30,515 nucleotides of DNA from contig LATQ01000279.1 of assembly GCA_001017865.1 (NCBI GenBank), forward strand, positions 1 through 30,515, given 5' to 3'. Shown in pieces: positions 17,858 through 26,599 of the stretch. Each line of letters starts with the position of its first letter. Positions within the stretch are counted from its first letter, which is position 1. Under the pieces are notes generated by a model. It was not told the origin of the DNA. It ran no database searches and was given only the letters and a program-made list of their open reading frames with translations. This stretch comes from Rhodococcus sp. IITR03 (GTDB lineage: Bacteria; Actinomycetota; Actinomycetes; Mycobacteriales; Mycobacteriaceae). A program made the position numbers and the translations under genes.

Positions 17858-18267
17858 TGAGCGAGCTCGGCGTGGGTCGACCCACCAAGCGGCGAGCCGG
17901 TTCGGCGGTCGGCGGTCTTCCGGTGGCCGACCCGCGGCCGACCTTCGACGGCGAAGTCGTGCTCGGCACGCGGTGCACCGAATGCCGATATCCGACTGCC
18001 CAGCAAGGACTGCCGTGGTGTCCGGTGTGCTACGCGGCCATGGACGATGCACGTTTCGCTCGGACCGGAAAAGTCTGGTCGTCCACGGTGGTTGCCATCC
18101 CGGTCGGCACGCATCGACCTCCGTTCGGTTTGGCCTATCTCGACCTCGACGATGGTCCCCGGGTGCTCGTCCATCTCGCGGAGCCTGCCGTGCTCGAACT
18201 CGGCGCTCGTCTCGAGATCACCGGGACAGACGACGGCAACCTTGTTGCGTCCAGAAAGGTGCAGTGA
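17857..18267 (+). CDS. DUF35 OB-fold protein with zinc ribbon
   Basis: 136 aa, intact. Two Cys pairs form a rubredoxin-like zinc ribbon (CTECRYPTAQQGLPWCPVC, residues 44-62), followed by an OB-fold strand set (GKVWSSTVVAIPVG, PPFGLAYLDLDDGPRVLVHL, GARLEITGT). DUF35 proteins bind acyl-CoA and usually form a complex with a SCP2-type thiolase or aldolase, as in steroid side-chain degradation. The thiolase is the next gene, overlapping by one base (TGATG), and this gene overlaps the carboxyltransferase stop the same way. It probably presents the CoA ester to the thiolase. Confidence 0.88.
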   Translation: MSELGVGRPTKRRAGSAVGGLPVADPRPTFDGEVVLGTRCTECRYPTAQQGLPWCPVCYAAMDDARFARTGKVWSSTVVAIPVGTHRPPFGLAYLDLDDGPRVLVHLAEPAVLELGARLEITGTDDGNLVASRKVQ

Positions 18268-19406
18268 TGGAACAGGCGATGCTGTGGGGTGTGGGAACCT
18301 CCGCCTATGGCCGGTTCCCGGACCGGAGGGTGGAGTCGCTGGCCTGGACGGCAGTGGCCGAGGCGGTCCGGGATGCGGGTATCGAGCCGGGGCAGATCGA
18401 TGCGATCATCGTCGGCTCGGTGTTCGGTCCGCCGGGGGTGGCCACCCGGGTCCAGCGAGGGCTCGGAATCCCCTCCGTTCCGATGTGGACGGTCGAAAAT
18501 GCCTGTGCCAGTGGAACGAGCGCCTACCACGAGGCAGTCGAAGCGGTACGTCTGGGTAGGTTCGGTTGCGTACTGGTACTCGGCGTGGACCAGATGTCGA
18601 CCCTCTTCTCCGGCGCGATCGTCCCCGAGGCCACCGATCCCGAAGGGGCGTCGTCGTTACCGCTGCCCGGCCTGTACGCACTGCAGGCACAACGGTATGT
18701 GGGGGAGTTCGGCGTTACCCCCGAGCAGCTCGCGACCGTCGCGGTGAAGAACAAACGCAACGGCATGGACAACCCGCGTGCCCAATTGCGGGACGCAGTA
18801 CCGACCGTGCAGGAGGTGCTGGACTCCCGCATGATCGCGGAACCTTTGACCTTCCTGCAGTGCTGCCCCACGAGCGATGGTGCGGGCGCTGCGATCGTCG
18901 GGGGCGAACGAGGCAACCCGAACGACCTGCGTATCGAATCCTCCGTCCTGGTCTCCGGTGCGTTGTGGGATCACCGCAGCGAGGAGGTGTGGGGGTACGC
19001 GAGCGTGGCACGCGCCGCCGAGAAGGCATTCGCAGAAGCCGGCCGCACTGCTCAGGAGATCGATGTACTCGAAGTGCACGATGCCTTCACGATCGGCGAG
19101 ATCATCACCTTGGAGGCTTTGGGCCTTGCGCCGCGCGGTAAGGGTGCCGAACTTGCCCCCTCCGGACACACCACGCGTGATGGGGTCCAGCCGGTCAATC
19201 CGAGCGGGGGGTTGTTGTCGCGTGGGCACCCCCTCGGCGCCACCGGCATGGCACAGATCGCCGAGATCTCGTGGCAGCTGCGTGGACGAGCCGGCGCTCG
19301 ACAGGTCGCGCGGCATCGGGTCGGTCTGGTGGAGACCATGGGGGGAGGGGCGGCCGGAATGGACGGCAATGCCTGCGTGATCACGATCCTGTCGACCCAG
19401 TCATGA
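18267..19406 (+). CDS. SCP2-type thiolase / lipid-transfer aldolase-like
   Basis: 379 aa, intact. Thiolase fold with the nucleophile in VENACASGTSAYHEA (Cys80), the His loop EVHDAFTIGE, GHPLGATGMAQIAE, and a C-terminal Cys in GNACVITIL. Having both cysteines and both histidines favours true thiolysis over the retro-aldol Ltp2 members, which usually lack part of the set. It should cleave a beta-ketoacyl-CoA, which fits a pathway in which the carboxylase makes a beta-keto acid and the ligase at 10564 activates it. Paired with DUF35 by TGATG overlap; overlaps the phosphatase gene by ATGA. Confidence 0.88.
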   Translation: MEQAMLWGVGTSAYGRFPDRRVESLAWTAVAEAVRDAGIEPGQIDAIIVGSVFGPPGVATRVQRGLGIPSVPMWTVENACASGTSAYHEAVEAVRLGRFGCVLVLGVDQMSTLFSGAIVPEATDPEGASSLPLPGLYALQAQRYVGEFGVTPEQLATVAVKNKRNGMDNPRAQLRDAVPTVQEVLDSRMIAEPLTFLQCCPTSDGAGAAIVGGERGNPNDLRIESSVLVSGALWDHRSEEVWGYASVARAAEKAFAEAGRTAQEIDVLEVHDAFTIGEIITLEALGLAPRGKGAELAPSGHTTRDGVQPVNPSGGLLSRGHPLGATGMAQIAEISWQLRGRAGARQVARHRVGLVETMGGGAAGMDGNACVITILSTQS

Positions 19407-20179
19407 CGTCCTCATATGCGGGACTGCTGGGGTTTCGGGACCTGGGCGGTTTGCGGACGAACGACGGTGGACGCGTTCGACATGGCGTGCTCTACCGCAG
19501 TGGAACCCCGCAATTTTTGGACCTGCACACAGCCCGCGAGTTGATCTCTGCGACCGGGATACAAGCGACGATCGACCTACGCCTGCCTCATGAGGTCGCG
19601 GTGGAAGGTCGAGGTCCGCTCGACGAGTTGCGTGTGGCCCATCTTCCGAACCCGTTCAGTATTCCTGACACAGTCGCGTCGGACTCGGCTGTGGCCCCTA
19701 TGGTCGGCGACGATCCTCTTGTCACGAGATATCTCTCGTACCTGGAGGCCGACGCAGCTGGGGCGGTGGCGGTGCTGTCCCGGTTGCTCGAACCGGCTAC
19801 GCTGCCGGTGCTGGTGCACTGCACTGTCGGCAAGGACCGAACCGGAGTGGCGATCGCGCTGGTGCTTTCTGCCATCGGCGTGCGGCGTGGAGACATCGTC
19901 GCCGATTACGCGGCTGCTACCGACGACGTGGTTGCGTCGATGCGCAGATTGCGTGAGATGGCCTCGTACGGTCCTGCGGCGGATCTATACCCGCCGGAAG
20001 CGTGGACTGCGCCGCCGGACGCGATGGAACGCTTTCTCGACCGTGTCGATCGAGAACACGGCGGAGTGTCGGCGCTACTTCAGCGTCATGGGATCGGGCC
20101 CGATGCGGTCGAAAGGTTGTCGAAGCTTCTCGTTGCCTATGACATCGCCGAAACGGAGGAAGACGATGCAGGTGAATGA
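19403..20179 (+). CDS. Tyrosine-phosphatase-like (MptpB-type) protein
   Basis: 258 aa, intact. The P-loop HCTVGKDRTG (Cys140, Arg146) is that of the Y_phosphatase3 family, which includes mycobacterial PtpB; GFRDLGGLRT and LYRSGTPQFL near the N-terminus are also typical. The family removes phosphate from phosphotyrosine and phosphoinositides. It is unusual inside a catabolic operon and overlaps the thiolase stop by ATGA. In an operon built on phosphotransfer it may act on a phosphorylated intermediate or on a phosphorylated protein; neither is shown by sequence. No signal peptide, so cytoplasmic. Confidence 0.85.
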   Translation: MTSSYAGLLGFRDLGGLRTNDGGRVRHGVLYRSGTPQFLDLHTARELISATGIQATIDLRLPHEVAVEGRGPLDELRVAHLPNPFSIPDTVASDSAVAPMVGDDPLVTRYLSYLEADAAGAVAVLSRLLEPATLPVLVHCTVGKDRTGVAIALVLSAIGVRRGDIVADYAAATDDVVASMRRLREMASYGPAADLYPPEAWTAPPDAMERFLDRVDREHGGVSALLQRHGIGPDAVERLSKLLVAYDIAETEEDDAGE

Positions 20180-20579
20180 AAGTCGAGTTGTTGCCGCTGA
20201 CCCGGCGACGGTATGGAAGATCGGTGGCGACACCGCGAATGTCGCGGATTGGATTCCCGCGCTGGAAAGCTCGTATCAGCGTGGAGATATGCGGTACACG
20301 ACGTTCGCCGGTGGTGGTGAAGCCGTCGAACGGATCGTCGAGCACGATGATCAGCAGAGGCGTTACGTGTACGACTATGTCTCGGGTCCCTTGCCTCTCG
20401 AGGTGTACCGGTCGGTCTTCGCTGTGGTCGATCATCCCGATGGTGCACGGATCACCTGGGACGCAGATTTCAGGGGTACTTCCGCTGAGGAGGACGCTGC
20501 GCTGGCCCAGGCGATCTCGGAGATCTACCGTGCGGCACTGGATGAGCTGGAGAACCGCGTCGTTCGCGATCGAGTATGA
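20166..20579 (+). CDS. SRPBCC / polyketide cyclase-like small protein
   Basis: 137 aa, intact. It starts at the ATG 20166, overlapping the phosphatase gene by 14 bp. The pattern VVAADPATVWKIGGDTANVA, then DWIPAL, with RYVYDYVSGPLP in the middle and a long amphipathic C-terminal helix (AQAISEIYRAALDELENRV), matches the START/SRPBCC helix-grip fold that binds hydrophobic ligands. Some members are cyclases or dehydratases; no catalytic residue can be named. Last gene of the long operon, followed by a hairpin. Confidence 0.78.
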   Translation: MQVNESRVVAADPATVWKIGGDTANVADWIPALESSYQRGDMRYTTFAGGGEAVERIVEHDDQQRRYVYDYVSGPLPLEVYRSVFAVVDHPDGARITWDADFRGTSAEEDAALAQAISEIYRAALDELENRVVRDRV

Positions 20580-20594
20580 GTGATTCCTGGAGAC

Positions 20595-20631
20595 GATGAT
20601 CCCTTCGGCCGAGCACGGTCGAAGGATCATC
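20595..20631 (+). terminator. Hairpin ending the long operon
   Basis: GATGATCCCTTCG pairs with CGAAGGATCATC (one bulged base) around a 12-nt loop, 16 bp after the stop at 20579. No pronounced U tract follows. Confidence 0.7.
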
Positions 20632-21230
20632 GTTTCCGCAAGCGTGATGACGCTATGTTCCGGGCTCGTCACGACGCCGGCTCGCCATCTTCCTGGTATG
20701 TGTCCACGAGACGGTTCCGTTTCTCGTACGCCATGTCGAGGGCAAGGCTTTCAAGTTCTGCCACGATATGGAGGATCGAATGCGCCGGATATCCGAGGTT
20801 CTTACCGGACTGGGGATTGCGGGTCATTGCTTTCCTCGCTGTCGTCATGCCGTGTGTCGCCTGGTCGGAAGCGGAGATGCCGTGCAAGCGAAACTAATCG
20901 AAGTTGCACATAATCGAGTCGATCAACTCGACGAGTGTGCTGATTCTATCTGCGGTAAGCGAATCTCTCACGAAGATTCTGGTGAAAAACCTTGTGGGAG
21001 CGGGTGCTTGCAAGCGGTACACAGCTCTGTGGGCTACGGATTGGTGGCCTGGGTGTATCACCTGCGGGTGTTCGGCATTGTGGGTGTGATGTCCTGTGCA
21101 CTGATGCCACTGACACATCTTGACCGTGACGTCCGGGTAGCGGAGGGGTAGGTGTCCCCGTCGCGCTGAGTGACGTTGTGCAGGCCAGATGTCGTTACTG
21201 CTGTGGCTGCGTACGCGGGTGTCGCGGTCC
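20632..21230. other. 600-bp gap without a convincing gene
   Basis: This stretch has somewhat lower GC than its surroundings and several short open frames on both strands, none with a ribosome site. A minus-strand frame at 20669-20887 (72 codons, TTG start) has a natural-looking composition but no other support. It may be a decayed gene plus the upstream region of the flavoprotein gene at 21337. Confidence 0.5.
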
Positions 21231-21287
21231 CGTAGGCGACCACGTAGTTGCCCCGCTGTCGAGACATGAGTGGCGAGTCATTGTGAT
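21231..21287 (+). promoter_or_regulatory. CGTAG direct-repeat operator plus CATTGTGAT element
   Basis: CGTAGGCGACCACGTAGT (21231-21248) holds two CGTAG units 12 bp apart. Exactly 30 bases later comes CATTGTGAT (21279-21287). The minus-strand promoter at 29798-29859 has the same core, the same 30-base gap and the same second element. It lies 50-106 bp before the ATG at 21337. The direct repeat at about one helical turn suggests an activator binding next to RNA polymerase; TTGTGA could serve as the -35 element. Confidence 0.65.
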
Positions 21288-21336
21288 TCCAGTCATATGC
21301 AGGTACTCGTCGTACCCACATGGAAGGAATCCTCGG

Positions 21337-22535
21337 ATGACACTCACCGCGCCTGTTCTCTCGACCTACCAGCAGCGTGCTCGCGGAGCGGAGTATCTCG
21401 ATCGTGCCCGTGAAGTAGCCAAGGTCATCGACGCCGAAGCAAACGCTATCGAAGCCGGAGCGACGATCACGCGGCCCGTCTACGACGCGCTGGCCGAGGC
21501 AGGCTTGTTCTGGATCCTGGTACCGGAGGAGTACGGTGGCGCCGGCCTCGACATCGTCAGCGCCTTCAAGGTTATTCAGGAACTCACGCGCGCCGACGGC
21601 TCCACCGGGTGGGCGTTCATGGCCAACTCGTGCAGCACCGGTGTTGCCGTCGGTTACACGAATCCCGAGGGTGCTCGCGAGATGTTCGCCGGAGTCAACA
21701 AGGGCATCACCGCGGGAATGATCGTCCCCACGGGCAAGGGAGTCCGCGTCGAGGGTGGCTATCGCGTCACGGGCCGCTTTCAGTTCGCCAGCGGTTCGGC
21801 GCATGCTCCTGGATCGGTGCCGGTTTCGTCGTCCACGACGACCAGAGCAATCCCATCGTCGATGCGAACGGTCAGCCCGAGGCTCGCATCGCGTGGATTC
21901 CCAAGGAGAAGGTCGAGTTCCTCGGCAACTGGAGTGTCATGGGCATGGTCGGCACCGGTTCGTACGACTACCAGGTGAGCGACGAGTTCGTGCCGGAGCG
22001 GTTCACCATGGATACCTTCTCGACCGTTCCCGTCCGTCCCGAGGCGGTCTACCAGCTCGGGCTCCTGGGCATCGGTGTCGGTGGCCACGCGCCGGTGGCG
22101 CTGGGGCTCGCCGAGCGCGCCCTGGAGGAGATCGCGCGCATCGTGTCGGGCAAGGTGCGCCCGGGATACGACGGTTTCGTTGGTGACTCCGATGTCTTCC
22201 GGATCGAATTCGCGCGTCACGAAGCGCTGTTCAAGGCTGCGTGTGCGTACGTCTACGAGGTGTTCGGGGACGCGGAGGACACGGCGGCGGCAGGACTGCC
22301 CATCTCGGACGAGCAGCACGCGCGGCTGCGGCAGGCTGCGACCTGGGTGCAGGAGGTCGCCGGCGATGTCGTGATGTTTGCGCATCGTTGGGCCGGTAGC
22401 GCGACGGTGCGTACCCCGAGCGTTCTCGGGCGGTGTGTGCGTGATGCTGCGGTCGCCACTCAGCACGCCCTGATCGACCGCATGACGTTGAGGGACGCCG
22501 CCGGGGCGATCCTGCCCGGCTACCAGCAGAGCTGA
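21337..22535 (+). CDS. Acyl-CoA dehydrogenase-fold flavoprotein (HsaA-type monooxygenase or dehydrogenase), one frame break
   Basis: About 400 aa after repair; the ATG at 21337 has GGAAGGA upstream. The N-terminal domain (GLFWILVPEEYGGAGLDIVS, then TRADGSTGWAFMAN) and the middle stretch GRFQFASGSAHASWIGAG resemble flavin-dependent group D monooxygenases such as HsaA and the HPAH oxygenase component, which share the acyl-CoA dehydrogenase fold with a type 2 C-terminal domain. No clear catalytic Glu of a classical dehydrogenase is visible. The frame breaks at about 21806; one base restores SAHASWIG. Its promoter carries the shared CGTAG operator. A flavin reductase at 26600 could supply FADH2 or FMNH2. 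Dehydrogenase remains the alternative. Confidence 0.8.
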
Positions 22536-22555
22536 TCGGCTCTCTGCACGGGTGT

Positions 22556-22585
22556 TCGCCCGGGTCGTGATGGCGACCCGGGCGA
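22556..22585. terminator. Bidirectional hairpin between convergent genes
   Basis: A perfect 12-bp inverted repeat (TCGCCCGGGTCG with CGACCCGGGCGA), 6-nt loop, between the stop at 22535 (plus) and the stop at 22596 (minus). Confidence 0.82.
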
Positions 22586-22595
22586 CCGGGGCTGT

Positions 22596-25239
22596 TCAGG
22601 TCGAGAAGAGTGCTCGGGGCACTTCGGTTCGTCGGGACAGGCACAGCTTGCGTAACAGGTGCTCCACATGTCCTTCAATTGTCCGAGGTGAGAGCACCAG
22701 CTTCTCGGCGATCTGCTTGTTCGTCAGGCCCTGCGCAACCAGATCGGCGACCTCGCGTTCACGAGGTGAGAGAAGCTCGAGTTGAGAGGTGTCGGCGTTC
22801 GTGGTGGCGCGGGTGAACAGACCTCGGTCCGGGACCGGATGCTCGTCGCCGGTGCAGTCCTCGTCGAAGATGTAGGCGAGCAGTTCGGGTGCGGTCATGG
22901 CCTGTCCTCGGGCCCATGCGGCGTCGAACGCGGATGTCCCGATGTGGCGTCGTGCCGTATGGACTGCGCGTTCGCGCAACGTATTCCAGTGGTCGGCACC
23001 GTAGAGTTGCTGGCCGATCGAACCCCACATGGACGAGGCGGCGCCCAGGACGACGGCGGCACGTGCACCGTGGCCCTGCGCGGCGAGTGCCATCCGAGCA
23101 GGTCGGCCATCACGGTCTTACCGATGGGGTCGGCGAACTCTCGCTGATATCGAAGTGCTTCGAGGGCGCGCTGGACAGCGGTGTCGGGGGCGTTCTCGAG
23201 CAGGGCGACGTGGCCGAGTCCGTAGGTCGCGTAGGAGTGGAACCACAGCTCGCCGATTTCGTCGGTCTTGGTGAACACTTGGTTGAACGCCTCCGCGGCG
23301 CTGGAGACGTCCTGTGTGGAGCAGAGCAGCATGCCGCGGTGGATCTGCAGCATCGATACCAATTCCGGCTCGGAGCCGTACAACTGGTAACCGCGTTCTG
23401 CTTCGTCGAGGTATGCCATTCCGGAGTCGGGCCGGCCGGCGAAGAAGTCCCGTAGTCCGGTGATGTGCACTGCGAACGACCGGGTAACCGGATCTTCGCG
23501 GTCGCCGGCGAGCTCACGGGCTCTGCGTAGGGTGAAGTCGGCGGCGTCTCGGTCGCCTTGCAGTGTTTGAACCAATGCGAGCACGGTCAGGATGCGTCCT
23601 CGTGCGGTCCTCGAGACTCCGGGCAATTCGAGCGCCTGCGTCAACCACATGCGGTGTTCGCGTACGGAGATTCCGCATGCCCACAGGAATCTCGAGGCTC
23701 CCAGGGTGTCCGCGGCCCGTTGCACGAGTGCGGGGTCGGCGGGGTCGTTCGTTACCGAATGCAGCGCCGCGCGGATGTTTCCGCGGTTGATCGACACCGC
23801 GGTTGCTCTCGCCAACTGTTCGGGGCCGTACCAGGACGCTGTTGATTCTTCGATGATGTGTGCGCAGTACTCGAGCAGGTTCGTGTTCATGTGGCGGCGT
23901 TCCGGGACGGTCAGTTTTCCCCATCCGTACTCTCGTATCGATTCGAGCAGTCGGAAGCGGACACCGTCCTGCGATGTCTCACGCACAACCACGGACTTGG
24001 CGACGAGTGCTGCGGCTGCTTCCATGATTTCGTCCTCGGACAGGACGTTGTCGGAGCACACGGCTACTGCTGCGGCGAGGTCGAAACTGTCTGCGAAGAC
24101 GGAGGCTCTGCACCACAGGGTGCGTTCGGTTTCCGAGCACAGTTCGTAGCTCCAGTCGATGGTGGCCTGCAGGCTGCGATGGCGTGGTGTGCGTCCGCGT
24201 GCGGAGACGGTGAGCATCGACAGGCGCCGATCCAGTCGTTCGGCCAAGTCTTCGACGGAAAGGACGTTGAGGCGGGTGCACGCCAGTTCGATGGCCAGGG
24301 GGAGTCCGTCGAGTCGCTGACAGATCCGTCTGACGGCCTCGACATTCGAATCGCTGAGTTCGAATCCCGAGAGCGCCGACTCGGCGCGGTTTGCGAACAG
24401 TTCGACGGCTCCCGAGCCTGTCCCTGCGTGCGTCGGCAGGGGAGGGAGATGGAAAACGTACTCGCCGGGAATGGCGAGGTATTCACGTGACGTGGTGAGG
24501 ATCCGAAGGTTGCTGGTTTCCTCGATCAGACGGCTCGCGAGGGCGGCGACTCCTTCGACGAGATGTTCGCAGTTGTCGAGGATCAGGAGCATCCTCCGAT
24601 TGCGTAAGTACTCGATGAGGATGTCGTCGGCAGAGCTTTCCGGACCGTCGCGGGTTTCGAGTCCGAGTCGATCGGCGATCGCCTGACTCAGCAGGTTTTC
24701 GCTTCGCAGAGAAGCGAATTCGACGAAGCGTACACCGTCGGGAAATGCCCGTCGGTATTCTTCCGCGGCGCGTACGGAGAGTCGGGTCTTTCCGATTCCT
24801 CCGGGCCCGACTACAGACACCAATCGGTGGTCCCCGAGAAGCCGACGGACTTCACGCAGCTCGTGGTGTCGCCCGACGAAACTGGTGGGCTGCTGGGGAA
24901 GGCCGGTCCCGATCGAAGGATGCTCGAACGCGGGAGTGGTCATCTCGGTCTTGATCTGGTTCACCTTGCGTACGAGAAGCGTGCGGGAGTGGTTCCACTC
25001 GATACATCTGCCGAGCTCTGCGATGGAGATGTCCGGAGTCCGCTGGAGGAGGTCGCGGATGCGTGCATCCGCGTCATCGGCTACCGAGCCTTCAACCTTC
25101 GGTGGTCGTGCGGCGGTTCTGGCATGGCAAGGGCCCGGCGCACCGTGTTCCGGGAGATACCCAAGCGCTGGGCAATGCCCTTGATTGATTCACCTTCACC
25201 CCGGCATCGATGGATTTCGGACCATTCGTCGGCGTTCAC
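22596..25239 (-). CDS. Large regulator: IS21-type HTH + NB-ARC/AAA-like ATPase + LuxR HTH, two frame breaks
   Basis: About 881 aa after repair. Chosen start: GTG at 25239, with AGGAGGT four bases upstream. Residues 1-90 match the N-terminus of IS21 transposase IstA: VNADEWSEIHRCRGEGESIK, GIAQRLGISRNTVRRALAMP, and further on ISIAELGRCIEWNHSRTLLV. The ATPase follows (P-loop VGPGGIGKTRLSV near residue 145, Walker B MLLILDNCEHLVEG, RILTTSREYL, GLPLAIELAC), then a helical repeat region, and a C-terminal LuxR HTH (LLSPREREVADLVAQGLTNK, then QIAEKLVLSPRTIEGHV). Breaks at about 25085 and 23091 each need one base. An ATG at 24943 would give only the ATPase-LuxR part, but the 24965-25080 stretch is clearly coding. 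Signal-responsive ATPase activator; the inducer is unknown. Confidence 0.85.
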
Positions 25240-25411
25240 CGCACCTCCTATGAGACCCACATCACTTTGCTGGGGGAAGGCGATACGCCGCAAGAAGGGG
25301 GGTCAAGATGTGTCAATCACGACTTTACAGGAGGTGGCCGCCACTCAATTCCCCCGAACAAAAAGCCCATGAACAGCAAAAACTGCGATCGCGACGGTGG
25401 GATCACCACCC

Positions 25412-25430
25412 CCGTAGCCGGTCACGTGTC
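25412..25430 (+). promoter_or_regulatory. Weak CGTAG-type site upstream of the SnoaL-like gene
   Basis: CCGTAGCCGGTCACGTGTC agrees with the flavoprotein-gene operator at about 14 of 21 positions over the aligned stretch, on the same strand, about 75-90 bp before the ATG at 25501. The second CGTAG unit is degenerate. A possible fourth member of the regulon only. Confidence 0.3.
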
Positions 25431-25500
25431 GGACGGTTACCGGATGCCGCCGCCCTTGCGAAGGTGGTGTGGACCACATCCCATTGACGGAGGTACACCA

Positions 25501-25896
25501 ATGACCCAGCAGAACGCCGACGCACTCACCAAGGCCTTCGCCGCAGCCGACCAGGGTGATCCCGCACCCCTCCTGGACCTGTACGACGACACGATGACGT
25601 GGGCCGGATTCACATTCGACGGCTCGCAGCGGGTCTACACCAAGGCGGAGTTCCTGGAGGGACTCGGCGTGCTCGCCAAGCTCGACGCCTCGGCAAACGA
25701 AGTGCTCAGCTGCGACGTGATCGACGACGAGCTCGTGGTGGCCAAGATCCGGGCATACCGCAAACTCGGGAATCACGAACTGGATATCACCATGGTCATG
25801 GGCCACCGGTTCGTCGACGGCAAGGTCGTGCGCGGCAACGATCTCGTGCCGTCCTCGTTCGAAGCGTTCTGGTCCGCCACCGGACTCGCCGGCTAA
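25501..25896 (+). CDS. SnoaL/NTF2-like protein
   Basis: 131 aa, intact, with GGAGG seven bases before the ATG. The opening TKAFAAADQGDPAPLLDLYD, then DTMTWAG, and the later block GHRFVDGKVVRGNDLV follow the cone-shaped NTF2/SnoaL fold used by small isomerases, dehydratases and cyclases. The putative pocket cannot be assigned a reaction. First gene of a plus-strand unit that continues with RibB-like, flavin reductase and nitronate monooxygenase-like genes, so a role in the same flavin-linked catabolic step is likely. Confidence 0.82.
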   Translation: MTQQNADALTKAFAAADQGDPAPLLDLYDDTMTWAGFTFDGSQRVYTKAEFLEGLGVLAKLDASANEVLSCDVIDDELVVAKIRAYRKLGNHELDITMVMGHRFVDGKVVRGNDLVPSSFEAFWSATGLAG

Positions 25897-25908
25897 CGGG
25901 TGATGGCG

Positions 25909-26553
25909 ATGAGCATCGCACAGCACCGCACGCGCACCACGGCTCTCGCCGCCGCCGTCGAGGCACTACAGACCGGTAGCCCGGTGCTGGCACTCGACGA
26001 TCTGAACGGCACCGGCATCGACATGATGATCCTGGCCGACCGGGCTTCGACATCCATCGTGGCCGAAATGATCCGTGAAGGAAGCGGATTCATCTGCGTC
26101 ACCGTGAGCTTGTCCGATGCTCATCGCCTGTGCCTCCCGCCGATGACCTGGGACACAGGTACGTCATACAGCGGACCGATGTGCGTGGCAGTCGACGCCG
26201 CGGAAGGCGTAGCGACCGGCATCTCCGCACGAGACCGTGCGGTCACGCTCCGCACCCTGGGCGATCGGCGATCGACTCCCGCGTCGTTCACCCGACCGGG
26301 TCATGTCATCCCTGTCCTGGCAACGGACGACAACACCCCCAGCAGACCGCGCATGATCGCGGAGGCCGGGTACCTCTGTACCGCGACGGCGCCGGAAGCA
26401 CCGGGCTGTCCGGTGGCATTCACCTCCCTGGTCTCGCGCATCGATCCGCGTCGAGAGGCCGGCATCGACGAAGCCCGGCACTGGGACCTGCCCACGATTC
26501 GTTACTCGGAACTGTGGGCATCGATCATCAGCAGTCATTCCGCCGTTGCCTGA
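25909..26553 (+). CDS. RibB-like (DHBP synthase fold) protein lacking the catalytic acidic motifs
   Basis: 214 aa from the ATG at 25909 (GGGTGATGG upstream; GTG 25900 and ATG 25903 are alternatives). The fold of 3,4-dihydroxy-2-butanone 4-phosphate synthase is recognisable: IREGSGFICVTVSLSDAHRL, VAVDAAEGVATGISARDRAV, FTRPGHVIPVLA and the C-terminal TSLVSRID tail. The catalytic loop DDEDRENEGD of true RibB reads DDLNGTGIDM here (residues 30-39), losing the Arg and Glu residues, and the HTEA motif is replaced by SRPRMIAEAG. Standard DHBP synthase activity is therefore unlikely. It sits between SnoaL-like and flavin reductase genes, so a flavin-binding, flavin-supplying or new enzymatic role is possible. 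Confidence 0.8.
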   Translation: MSIAQHRTRTTALAAAVEALQTGSPVLALDDLNGTGIDMMILADRASTSIVAEMIREGSGFICVTVSLSDAHRLCLPPMTWDTGTSYSGPMCVAVDAAEGVATGISARDRAVTLRTLGDRRSTPASFTRPGHVIPVLATDDNTPSRPRMIAEAGYLCTATAPEAPGCPVAFTSLVSRIDPRREAGIDEARHWDLPTIRYSELWASIISSHSAVA

Positions 26554-26599
26554 ACGGCATCACCCACCGCACTCGACGTCACGGGGAGACCGACCGTCC

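Noticed and set aside
20669..20887. Minus-strand 72-codon frame with natural-looking composition
   Set aside because: TTG start with no ribosome site, no motif, and no operon partner. Mentioned only in the gap note.
25081..25293. IS21 transposase (istA) fragment, hence a mobile element
   Set aside because: The HTH part has its own good ribosome site and continues after one base repair into the ATPase/LuxR protein; no catalytic DDE region, no istB and no terminal repeats are present.
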